Assembly (NCBI GenBank): GCA_030411725.1
Contig: MU839829.1
Coordinates: forward strand, 1,178,001 to 1,242,000
Direction of reading: 5' to 3'
Length of the DNA: 64,000 nucleotides
Source of the DNA: Echria macrotheca
Lineage: Eukaryota; Ascomycota; Sordariomycetes; Sordariales; Schizotheciaceae
The first letter of the stretch is position 1, and each line of letters starts with the position of its first letter. A model generated the notes under the pieces. It was given only the letters and a program-made list of their open reading frames with translations, was not told the origin of the DNA and made no database searches. Positions 1-9,582 of the stretch are shown one piece after another. Made by a program: the position numbers and the translations under genes.

Positions 1-496
1 TCGTCCTCCCCAAGGGAACTTGGTACACTAGAAAACTGCATTTCTAGAAGCCGCTCAGACTCGTGCCGAGTTTCCTACTTCAGATACCCCCTCCGTCTCA
101 TCGGTTTTTTTCTTTTTTTTCTCGTGGCTATCGAGTTGATGTTCCGGCCGATCTAGATTCCCAAGCGCCAGTCAGCGCTTGTCAGCACCGTCCACGATCC
201 CGGCCAAAATGACCACAACAGTGAGCCGGTTGCATATTATACCGGCGCCGAGCCGGCCGCAGCAAGTGTAGACTTGAGGACCAGCTGTGAACATGGGTCC
301 CCTCGTCATGAAGAACATCTCGCAAAGTATAAGACGCCAGTCTTGCACTCGCCGGTGGCTTGCGGCTTACCCCTGCTCTTATTCAGCGACACTATCACCC
401 CCACGCCGGCGCCATCATCGTAGTTTCTTTATCCCCTTAGGTCCTCCGTTGTTTCTCCCAGCCTCTGGCATATTGTCACCAACTCTCAGACTCGAC
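1..496. other. 5' flank of homogentisate dioxygenase gene
   Basis: No separate gene is seen. A T-rich tract lies near 106-121. ATGs at 287 and 293 are in frame with the chosen start at 497 without an intervening stop, so an N-terminal extension of about 70 residues (basic and hydrophobic, perhaps only leader sequence) cannot be excluded. Confidence 0.5.
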
Positions 497-2474
497 ATGC
501 TTAACAAAGGCCAGTACATGACCACCGGGGCTACGGGTGGGCTAGTCACAGAGCCCACGGTGACAGATCCTTACCGGTATCAACTCGGCTTTGGCAACCA
601 CCATGCGAGCGAAGCTATCCCCGGAGCCCTTCCGGGCTATGGAACCAATCTACCGCAGAAGCACAAGTACGGATTGTATGCAGAGCACCTGAACGGGACG
701 TCCTTCATCTCGAGCCGAGAGAGTGTCTCGAACGTGTACGTCCCCATTTGCGTCCCTCGCTTGCACCTATGTCCACGGTATGGACTTTACCTATTTCCCT
801 AACTGTCTTGGTGCAGATGGTTGTACAGAGAGCGGCCCGCGGCGCCACATGGTCCCGTCAGGCCGGTTCAGCACGAGGTACGCAGGCCGGTCATTGCGGT
901 CTCAACCCGCGTTTTCCGTCAGGAAATTCGCTAATCAGGCCGCATAATGCGACCGCCGATGGATTAGAGCGAGTCGTCGTTCCTCCCAACCAACCAAGCC
1001 GTCAGCTTCACGCCACTGCCGCACACCTGGGGCCCACTCCCACCACCCCAGCCCAGCCCTCGATCTGCTCCAGAGCAAGCCGAAGCCGGCGTGGGGTTTG
1101 TTGAGGGTTTGAAAACCATTGGCGGCAACGGCGACGCCACACTCCGCGAAGGCCTCGCCGTGCACCAGTACACCTTCACCTGCGATATGCACCGGAGGGC
1201 CTTTGTGAACCATGATGGCGAGCTTCTACTCATCCCCCAGAGCGGCACGCTGGACATCAAGACGGAGCTGGGTTCCCTGCGCGTCAGCCCGGGCATGATC
1301 GCCGTCCTGCCCGTCGGGATTCGGTACTCTGTTAGCATCGTGGCCTCGGAGACCAGCGGCGACCAAAAGCGAGCGTCGGGGTATGCCCTCGAGATTTTCG
1401 GCACCCGCTTCGCCCTCCCGGAGCTTGGCGTCCTCGGGGCCAACGGCCTCGCCCACGTCCGCGACTTTGAGTACCCCGTGGCGGCGTTCGACTTTGAGCC
1501 ACCAGCGACCACAAGTCCAGCAGCGGGGGGGCCGTGGGAGATCACAGTCAAGCTCTCGGGCCGCTTCTTCTCCTACACACAGCCGCACACGCCCTTCGAC
1601 GTGGTGGCGTGGCACGGCCGGCACGCGCCGTACCGCTACGACCTCGCCCGGTTCACGCACCTCACATCCAACGCCGACCAGCTCGACCCGACGGCGTTTT
1701 GCGTGCTCACGGCGCCGAGCAAGTGGCCGGGCGTGAGCGCCGTCGACTTTTGCGTGTTTGGCGAAAAGTGGCTCGTCTCCAAGGACACGCTGCGCATCCC
1801 GTACTACCACCGCACCATGGCGACGGAGCTGTGCGGCGTCATCCACGGCGCTTACGGCGGCAGCATTAGACGGTTAGAACCCGGCGGGCTGAGCTTCGAG
1901 CAGAGCTTCATGCCGCACGGCGAGACGTATGAGGCCTATCGCGGCGATGTCGACGAGGCGGCAGGCAGCAGAGGTCCGGTCACCGTGGCGAAAGATTACC
2001 TGGGTAAGTTTTGTGTTGTCACCTGTCAACCGTGTCATGCTCTTCAAGAAAAAAGAAAAAGATTGCTCACCATAAAAAAAAATTGTGTCGCTGTAGGATT
2101 CATGTTTCATGTCTCGGCGCCGTTGGGCCTAACGAAATGGGCTACTCAATATCATCCCGATATACGATGTAGGTATTTGCATATTTGCTTCATGTCCCCC
2201 CCCTTCGGGCCTCCGGCCTCAGGCGCCGATATCCGTGCTAGTGCTAATGTATTCTTGATCATACACAGTCGAACGCCCAGGTCTTTGGGACTCGTTCCGC
2301 AGCCATCTGCTCGACCACGTCGAGGACATCAATGAGCACCTGTCTAGAGCGGGAATGGCGGCATTTGTCGAATCTGCGACGGCGACGTTGACGCCGCCCG
2401 CGAGTCCGCGTGGTGCTGCCGTCGAGTCGGGAGATGGCAAGGTGCCTGAGAGCAGGGATATCATTGCTTCATAG
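497..2474 (+). CDS. homogentisate 1,2-dioxygenase family protein
   Basis: Cleaves the ring of homogentisate with O2 to maleylacetoacetate in phenylalanine/tyrosine breakdown; iron(II) enzyme, cytosolic. Five exons fit phase and splice signals: 497-735, 817-877, 968-2003, 2097-2168, 2269-2474 (537 aa). The N-terminus has the family signature YQLGFGNHHASEA. The iron ligands are all present in my model: His381 and Glu387 (PYYHR..ATEL) and His417 (MPHGE); VAWHG is also kept. The start was chosen at 497 because the family begins about 20 residues before that signature. Usual length is about 440-450 aa, so the Ser/Pro/Ala-rich C-terminus and the loop around residues 110-140 are extra. The exon 2/3 region is divergent, so this may be a paralog rather than the main catabolic enzyme. 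No fumarylacetoacetase or maleylacetoacetate isomerase gene is in the window. Confidence 0.85.
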
Positions 2475-2943
2475 CATTCTTTCTGTGTGTTTTTATAGAC
2501 TAGTTCTATTGGTTTGTGCTGCCGGTGGTGTCTGGTGCGAGTTTCCCCTAGCCACTCACTCCCATCCTCTCCATGACACAAAGGACTAGAGGTACTCTCT
2601 GATCCTGATGGCGCACGATGCCCAACAGCGGGCTGGCTTACTTCCAAGATTCTGTGGAAAATAGGTAATTTGTTTGAAGAAGATTATTTTTATAAAGGAC
2701 AAGAATCCCTGTGGTTTTTTCTCGAATAATGGAATGCATTCGTGGAGTTTTTTTATCAATAGCTTTCTCTAACCAACATGTATAGTGCTTATTATTAGCC
2801 TAAAAAAAAAGCGGTGCGAAATGGGCCATCCTTGTTGCCCTCATACTCCTTCATTGCCCCTTGCCTTGTGTAAGAGATGATCCGCCGTAGCTACTACCTA
2901 TAGGTAGCTTGAGAGAGCGCCGTCAAGACTAGCACTCACTCAC
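2475..2943. other. convergent intergenic region
   Basis: Lies between two convergent genes and should hold both 3' UTRs. It is A/T-rich with poly-T and poly-A runs. No coding signal is seen. Confidence 0.5.
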
Positions 2944-4376
2944 TCACTTCCCGCCACCAAGTTCCAAAAGACTTGCTGCTGCTGCAATCTCAGCAGTCTC
3001 AGCAACCGCAGCTGTTCCACTTCCCGGCGTTTCCGTGTCCTCTTCTTCGGTGGTGGTGGTGGTGGTAGCCGCCTCAATCAACGCAGGAGCAGCAGGAGGG
3101 GAGAGAGCACTTGTTGGTCCCTGCTCCAATTCTTGTTCGTCGGTTTCGCACTGCTGTTGTTCCCCATCGTCGGGCATGCTGCTGCTGCTGCTGCTGCTGC
3201 TATCCGGCGTCGGCTTCGGCTCGTCGTCGTCGGAGGAGGAGGAGGTGGAGGTGGCAAGGCCATGTTCTTCACGTGCTTGCTTGGCCAATCTTGCCACGCG
3301 GACATGGTGTTCGCCATATTCCCTTAGGTAGGCGTCTGTATCGTCCATCCGCGGCTCGCGGTTGAAAACCGAGGCCCGCACAGCGGCCTCGATCTTGTCT
3401 AGCATCCTCAGGTAGTCGGCGGAGCTGCGCGGTCGTTGCTTTTCTTGGGCCTGGGCCAGCTTGAGCGAGTCGGCGATTTCCCTGGCGCTGGTGCGGAAGC
3501 ATTGGAAGGCGGCGGCCCACAGTGCTTGTTTGCTCCATGTCCTGTCTTGATGCTGTTGTTGCTGTTGTTGCTGGTGGTGTTGTTGTTGTGCACCGTCGCT
3601 ACTACTATCTTCGTCGAACATTGAACACATCCATTCATAGCAGTCTTTTGCCTCGCTCATGCTCCTTTCCAGTATCTCTGATATCCATTCATAGCCCTCT
3701 TGTGCCTCCGCGAGCTCTTGTGCCTCCTCGGCAGTCGTGGTGGCCTTTTCCCGTAGTAGCTCCAATATCTGATCATTCTCCATGCGCGGCACCGCCGCTC
3801 TGCTCAGGACCTCTTTGCTTTTGGATTCCTCGTTTTTTGTACTAAAGTCTTCCCAGGCGTGGAGCGCCGCTGGATCTCGATGGACCGCTTCGCGGATCTG
3901 TAGGGCCTGCCGCGTCAAGATGGGGTTGGGGAGACGACGCCAACTGGCGGACGCTGGATACAAGAGGGAGCCCAGATGTTCAGTTCCGGCTGAGCACGCA
4001 CGATTCATAGGATAGTAGTGCTGAGGGCAAGGAGACAGAAAAACTTACGTCCACTGGGGTTTCCCTCCGGGTGCTGCTGGAGGGACATCTGGGCGAGGGC
4101 GTCGTTCATCATGGGGATGCCTTGTGATTCCGGAGTGTGGCTTTCATCATCTGAGTTCCGTGGGGAAGATGATGACACAGCATCATCATCTGGATGTCCA
4201 GTCTGCGGTCCCGGTGCGGACTCGGATGGCATGTTGGGGCTTGAAGGAAGAGGTACATCGGACGGGAGCACATCGCTTGCGACGAGGGTACGGTCGGAAT
4301 CTGTAGGACTTGGAGAATCAGCCGGTCCGGGCTCAGCAGTTATTACGGGAGGGCCGTTCCCCGAGTTGTTGTCCAT
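2944..4376 (-). CDS. hypothetical low-complexity protein with poly-Gln/His tract
   Basis: Not recognised. Two exons, 4376-4049 and 3989-2944, joined by a 59-bp intron (GTAAGT donor, CTCAG acceptor), give 457 aa. Residues 1-110 are Pro/Ser/Asp-rich and probably disordered. The middle is helical and acidic and contains two related segments, GYEWISEILERSMSEA and CYEWMCSMF, suggesting a short internal duplication. A His/Gln tract, a (GCT)8-encoded Ser tract and a Thr/Glu-rich tail follow. No signal peptide or membrane segment is seen. The ORF and the splice phase agree, so the gene is probably real, but no function can be assigned. Confidence 0.6.
3178..3201. repeat. (GCT)8 trinucleotide microsatellite
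   Basis: Eight perfect GCT units inside the hypothetical gene; on the minus strand they are AGC codons encoding a run of serines. Length polymorphism between strains is likely. Confidence 0.9.
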
Positions 4377-5161
4377 TTTTTTCTGCTAAACCGTTTTAGA
4401 TTCAGGAGTGTGTTGTTGCTCTCTGGCGCCCTGTGCGTGAGGAAGAATGGTCGGTTCCAAAATCAAGGGTTAAGAGACTGGTCGTGGTGGTGCACCAAGA
4501 AACAAAAAGCGTGGTGAGCTGAAGACACGGAAAATGCTAAATCTCCAAGGAAATAAGCGGCAGTGGCATCAGATAAATCGACTGTCTACCTGGTCAAGTC
4601 AACATGTCAAGTGTGCCTTCGAGCCGGTTGACGGCTTTTGTGGTGCCTGCCCTTCCCGTGAGGCGTGCTAGGCTAGGAAGGAGCACCCAGGCAGGATAGC
4701 AGGAACATACGGATCACTAGGGTCCGTATTTAGCCAGCCGTCAGGGCTCATCCTCCTCTTCTACAAATAAAGCATCCTTACCAGCAGTTTTTCAGGCGAG
4801 AAAGAACGAGAAGGTGGAAATCATCTGCGGACCGGCATGTGTCAGGCATGATGCAATAATCTACTAAGACATTGTGAGGGAAGCAGGACTTTCCGTGGTT
4901 GCAGTGTCTTGTTGAAACACGCACCTGACAACAAGTCTGGATAGATACCTTGGTAGATCAAGATCTGAAAATGCCCAACAGACCCCCTGATATTATGCGA
5001 GGCCCCGAGGCTCTTGATAGGGGTAAAAGACCTTTTCCTGTTCACGATTCATTCGGCAGAGCGTACTCATCACAACTTCTCCCTTTCTTACTACATAGGT
5101 ATCCGCCTAATAAACGCCATGCCATCTACCCTGAAGAGACAAAGACAAAAAAAAAACACAT
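4377..5161. other. intergenic region with repeat copy A
   Basis: Upstream of the low-complexity gene and downstream of the BIM1-like gene. Apart from the repeat annotated separately, only short unconvincing ORFs are present. Confidence 0.4.
4668..4798 (+). repeat. dispersed repeat, copy A
   Basis: Shares an extended, diverged stretch with 6484-6604 in the same orientation: the core AGGAAGGAGCAC, then ACCGTATTTAGCCA (CCGTATTTAGCCA in this copy), GGCTCATCCTC and CATCCTTACC in the same order and similar spacing. No coding capacity or terminal repeats are recognised, so its nature (transposon remnant, solo LTR or old duplication) is open. Confidence 0.55.
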
Positions 5162-5910
5162 CTAAGACAAAAGTGTAAAAATTCCCGTGGCCATTACCAC
5201 ACCAAGGAGGATGGATACGTTCGCGAGCGCGGAAACGGACGAAGACCCGTTAGGCTTAGTCGCGGCATGATCTCCGTCTTGGTGGTCGCTATGGTCCGCA
5301 TCGCCGGCGGTGTCGTTGCCGCCGGTCGAAGAGCCAACGAGGGCAGCAAGCGAGGCGTCCGTGACAAACGAGCTCGTGACACCCGACGCGTTCTTGCAAG
5401 CCGATTGGAGCTCAGCGGTGCCCTCGACAAAGTTGAGGGCCGCGCACTGCCCACGACTGTTAGCATGCTAGAGATTGGCTCTACCCTAAAAAAAAAAAGA
5501 CGCACCTGGTAGAGGAAACCGTGGCCACCGGATCCTACGACGCTCAGAATGCCCTGCTTGCCGACGAACTCGTCGGGGATCCGGACCAGGGGCGCGCAAA
5601 AGTCGCCGATGCCCGACTGCTGCACGATGGGGTAGACCTGGGTCCAGTTGGCTGATGCCCCGGGGTCGAGCGTGACGCGATACAGCCAGTTGCCCTGGGG
5701 GTGGCTGGTGCGGGTGCCGACGTTGTCGCCGCCCACGTGGAAGTCGGTGAACTCGTTCTTGGAAAAGTCGGGCGTGACGCCGCCGCAGGGTCCGGTTCCC
5801 TCCTTCGCGTCGTCAAAGCCGATCGATGGCGGGTAGTTCAGTGTGAAGTGGGCCTGGGCGCCTGCGGTGAGCAGTAGCAGGGCTGCTGCAATGGATTGGG
5901 TCGTGGCCAT
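5162..5910 (-). CDS. BIM1-like (X325, LPMO-fold) GPI-anchored copper-binding protein
   Basis: Predicted cell-surface copper-binding protein of the BIM1/X325 family, which has an LPMO-like fold but is linked to copper acquisition rather than polysaccharide cleavage. Exons 5910-5506 and 5446-5162 give 229 aa. Residues 1-20 are a signal peptide ending AGAQA, so the mature protein starts with His21, the hallmark of the copper brace; a second candidate ligand is His58 (DFHVGG). Four Cys (GPCGG, DFCAP, QCAAL, SACKN) fit two disulfides. The C-terminus is Ser/Asn/Asp-rich with a terminal hydrophobic stretch (LLGVVMATGIFTLLS), typical of a GPI-anchor signal. The splice junction restores the conserved YQ-CAALN. 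A Ctr copper transporter lies 2.9 kb away, matching the BIM1/CTR1 partnership known from Cryptococcus. Confidence 0.85.
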
Positions 5911-5916
5911 GTTGTC

Positions 5917-5942
5917 TGTGTGTGTATATGTGTGTGTGTGTG
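5917..5942. repeat. imperfect (TG)n microsatellite
   Basis: Alternating TG tract interrupted by TATA, lying immediately upstream of the BIM1-like start codon, that is, in its 5' leader (CA-rich on the coding strand). Confidence 0.8.
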
Positions 5943-7266
5943 AAAGGGGGGTTGTCACGTGGCGTCGATGGCGATACAATACAGTTGCGGATTGTCAATT
6001 GACGACGACGACGGTTCTTGTTTGTTTGTGATAATATACTCGCCTATCGAATCTTGGCATCTGCGCATATTTGAGCAAGTTTTGGCGCACCATCTCTTGT
6101 TCAGGACAAGGCAGTGTGGACCTCGCTGGGGCAGTTTGTCGATGCCAAGTCGGTTAGGTATCGGAACTGAGTGCGACTGGTTATCGACATTGGCGCCGTG
6201 ATTCCTTCCCGAGGGCCCACTACGACGACGGTGAGGCTGGAAACAAATGCCACAGGGCTGCTTTACACCTGAATTCCAAGCTCTCTAATCCGGCGCTGGG
6301 AAAGGGCTTCAAGTTTGAGGTTGGAACTGATACATGGGCGCTGTGATATGATGACAAGTCAGCTTCAAGACGGTGACAGGGCGGTTCATTGATGAAGTTG
6401 ATTTCGACATTGGTTGCGGATAGGTATTTGGGGCCTGCAATCGAGTAAGGTATGTAAGGAATGGATTGGTACATGTCTGTTAGGTCAGGAAGGAGCACAC
6501 AGCCAAGATGGAAGGCACGCAAAGGAACACTGGCACCGTATTTAGCCAACCCTTAAGGCCCATCCTCTCTTCCAAAAAAAAAACAAACATCCTTACCTCA
6601 GTCTTTCATGTCCAAACAAAAGAAACTGTAGCGATAGAAGAGCATATATACGCGTCTTCCTCGAGGATTCACTTGCCAGCAGGTTGTTAGTGTATGATTG
6701 ATTGAGCTCATTTGTTTGGCTGTTTGTTCACTTCGCTGCATGACAAACATTCGGCTGAACCGCATGTTCGATGAATTGCCTGCCGACTCTACCTACGGTA
6801 TTCTATCTAGACCTTATTTATCTAGACGCTAGTCGTCTTACCTAGCAACTCAGCCAGACTCTGCATGCTTACTAAACCCAGTCTTGTGCCTGCTGGTGCA
6901 GCGGGAGCGGCTACAGTTAGGTGGGGTTCTATAGAAAACATGTAGGTGCCTCCCGTTAGGCTATCCGTTTTATCAGGAATTGCTTGAATCTTCGAGTGAG
7001 ATACATAACTTCTTTTGTCGCAGTGCGTGGGCCTCGGAGACCATGTGCTGAGGGGGCAATCCTTCGATACGCGTAATTCGTGGACACCTGCCTTTTTGGA
7101 CACAGTTTCCTTCCCAACCCACAATCCTAATTGTAAGAGACACATCGAAGCTTCCCTGTCATATATTCTAGTCCAACCGTTTCGTCAGCAGCCTGCTGTC
7201 TAAACAACTACATCTTAGCCCAGACGATTTCCATCGTACTTTATTTTTACACTTGTCCTTAAGGTA
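5943..7266. other. divergent intergenic region with repeat copy B
   Basis: Shared upstream region of the BIM1-like gene (-) and the acetyltransferase gene (+). It contains repeat copy B. A GAGCAAG motif near 6072 is the complement of CTTGCTC, close to the yeast copper-response core TTTGCTC; this single loose match is weak evidence. No gene is recognised. Confidence 0.4.
6484..6604 (+). repeat. dispersed repeat, copy B
   Basis: Diverged second copy of the element at 4668-4798, same orientation, sharing AGGAAGGAGCAC, ACCGTATTTAGCCA, GCCCATCCTC and CATCCTTACC in order. With copy A it brackets the BIM1-like gene as direct repeats. Confidence 0.55.
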
Positions 7267-8039
7267 GTGATGGCTTGGAAGATCGAAGGCTGCACCGTCA
7301 GTGACGGCGATGCTATTGCCCGCAACAACGCCAGTGCCTTCTGGTTCCAGCCATACTGGCGCATCCTCTGGCCGGCTGACATGCAGCAAGAGTTCATCGT
7401 CACCCAAGCGCGCAAACGCCTCGCTTCGGCCGTCCTGCTGCGAGCCCGCGACACTACGCGCCACGAAAAGGTCGTCGACGAACAGGAAGACCGCGTTGTC
7501 GGATACGCGCGCTGGGCTCTCCCCGACGCATACAAAAACGAGTGGCTGGACCGACAGGTGCCGGCCGTAAGCCCAGAGGTTGCCGCCGAACTCAAGGAGC
7601 GAGCCGACTCGGCCTGGTGGAAGCCCCGTAATGATATGGGCGAGCTGGACCGGAAGGTCGACGAGGAAAGGGATCGGGTGTTGGCCATCATCCCCCCAGT
7701 TCATATGGGTACGTCTGACCCAGTTTTGCTCGAGATATCTGCCTTTCTTAACCATAATGCCGGCCCACCGCAGAGCTGGAATACCTGGCCGTCCATCCTG
7801 ATCACCAGCGCAAGGGCATCGCCCGCTCGCTTGTCGAGAGCGGCATCCGCGAGGCCGACCGTCTGGGTCTCCCGATTTTCGTCTTGGCCTTCAATGTTTC
7901 CCTCGAGCTGTACCAGAAACTGGGATTCCGCGAGTTGGGTCGCGTACTTCAGGACGATTCCAAGTTTGGTGGAGACGGACAGTACAATACGTATTTTCTC
8001 CTGTATGAACCTGGAAAGGGGGCAAGTGGTCGTACTTGA
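7267..8039 (+). CDS. GNAT-family N-acetyltransferase
   Basis: Predicted acetyl-CoA-dependent N-acetyltransferase; substrate unknown. Exons 7267-7708 and 7774-8039 (65-bp intron, phase 1) give 235 aa. The GNAT core lies after the junction: ELEYLAVHPDHQRKGIA (about 148-164) contains strand beta4 and the acetyl-CoA pyrophosphate loop QRKGIA, followed by VLAFNVSLELYQKLGF, the usual motif B with the Tyr-x-x-x-GF ending. The N-terminal half (AFWFQPYWRILWP) matches the fungal GNAT group annotated as acyl-CoA N-acyltransferases. No signal peptide. It sits between the two copper genes, but nothing in the protein links it to metal. Confidence 0.85.
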
Positions 8040-8768
8040 CCAGAGCTTTGTCTTGGACGAATTCCTGGCATATTGTGTTCGACTTCGGAGGGTCATGAGT
8101 TTTGCTTGATATTTGATTGAGAATTTCATTTGAATTTTGGGCGGCTGGACCTCGACGTCAGCAACTCTCCGATCTGAGGCTTCCCAGAAAGCAAATACGA
8201 AGAAACCACGCTGCATATAATGGCTGTGAACAAGAAACACAAATCCCAACACGATGAGAGCTATGATCCATCGTCTTGTAGTTTAAAAGGGAAGAAATTC
8301 AGAAAAACAACAACTTCGGGCACGGGTGGCTGATGAGAGGTGGTTCATGGCGCTGAACGTCCAAATGTGTATAAACATGCTCAAACATGCTCTAACAAGC
8401 CCACGCTGCAACCACAAGCGGCTAGCGGCATCAGACCACCACGAACCACTCTTCACCTGGTATCCCTCTGCCCGTATGGTTTTTTGGATGGACCAATCAC
8501 TGCTCCGCGCATGTGTCCTGGATGGTGCTGGTCTGCCCAGGGCAAGCCGACAGGTGCGCCGTCCGATCCCGTTGAGCAGGTTTTCATCAGATAGATCCGA
8601 AGGAGCTCGGAGCATTGCATTGGCGTGATTCTTGCTGCTTGGAGAAGTATATATTGTCAGCTGAAAGACGGAACGCATCGCGACGGTGGAAGCGATGTCC
8701 ACGCCCTTACCCTCTACCTTTCTTCATCTCTCTTCGGTGCCGTAAATCGAAGTCAATATCACGCCAAG
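8040..8768. other. intergenic region upstream of copper transporter
   Basis: Should contain the 3' UTR of the acetyltransferase gene and the promoter and leader of the Ctr gene. No gene or convincing regulatory element is seen. Confidence 0.4.
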
Positions 8769-9582
8769 ATGGACCATTCTATGACGATGGCTTCCGAAAC
8801 CACCATGGCTATGCCGGCCGCCACATCCGGTGCCTCGATGGATGACATGGGAAGTGGCATGGGTGATGGATGCAAAATATCGGTGAGATATTCTGTCCTT
8901 TGAGCTCCAGGGGAAGCAGCGCCGCGTGTGCTAATGAGAGACCTCGATATCGTTGAGCAGATGCTGTGGAACTGGGACACGATCGACACGTGCTTCGTCT
9001 CGTCGACCTGGCACGTCCGCAGCGCGGGCATGTTTGCCGGCTCTTGCATCGGCGTTATTCTCTTGGTCATGCTTCTGGAACTGCTTCGACGCACCGTCAA
9101 GGAATACGACCGGTACCTCGTCCGGAAGAACAACGAAGGCCCGACTGTTGTCGCCGACCACCGCTCCGCGGATTCCAAAACTGCAGGAGCAGAAGAACCC
9201 CTGACGTGCGGCCCCCCGAAGACATACCGGCCAGCTGTCATGGAGCAGGCGATACGTGCCTTGCTTCACACGTGCCAGTTTGCCGTTGCCTACTTCGTCA
9301 TGCTGTAAGTACATTACCTATGCTTTCTCATCTTCTGACATATGGTTACTATATGGGAACGGCATTTGACAAATCCCGACAGGCTGGCCATGTATTACAA
9401 CGGATATATCATCATCTGCATCTTCATCGGCGCCTACATTGGGAGTTTTGTCTTCCAGTGGGAGCCTTTGACAAGGTTGGTTCCCGTCCAGACGGCGGTC
9501 AAGAAATTTTCGAGCTGAAATTTTTGTCCACAGGGCATCCCGGACGAGCGCGGCGAACGAGGCGACAGTGTGCTGCGGCTAG
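8769..9582 (+). CDS. Ctr-family copper transporter
   Basis: High-affinity Cu(I) transporter of the Ctr family, forming trimers in the plasma or vacuolar membrane. Four exons, 8769-8882, 8961-9304, 9383-9475 and 9534-9582, give 199 aa. The short N-terminus is Met-rich (MDHSMTMAS, MAMPA, MDDMGSGMGDG). Three membrane segments follow: TM1 around SAGMFAGSCIGVILLVMLLEL, TM2 with the essential MxxxM (MLLAM, created exactly at the exon 2/3 junction) and TM3 with GxxxG (GAYIG). The C-terminus ends in the Cys motif VCCG, supporting the last small exon. Length fits the fungal Ctr2/Ctr3-like group. An unspliced reading of the last intron would destroy the VCCG ending. Confidence 0.92.
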
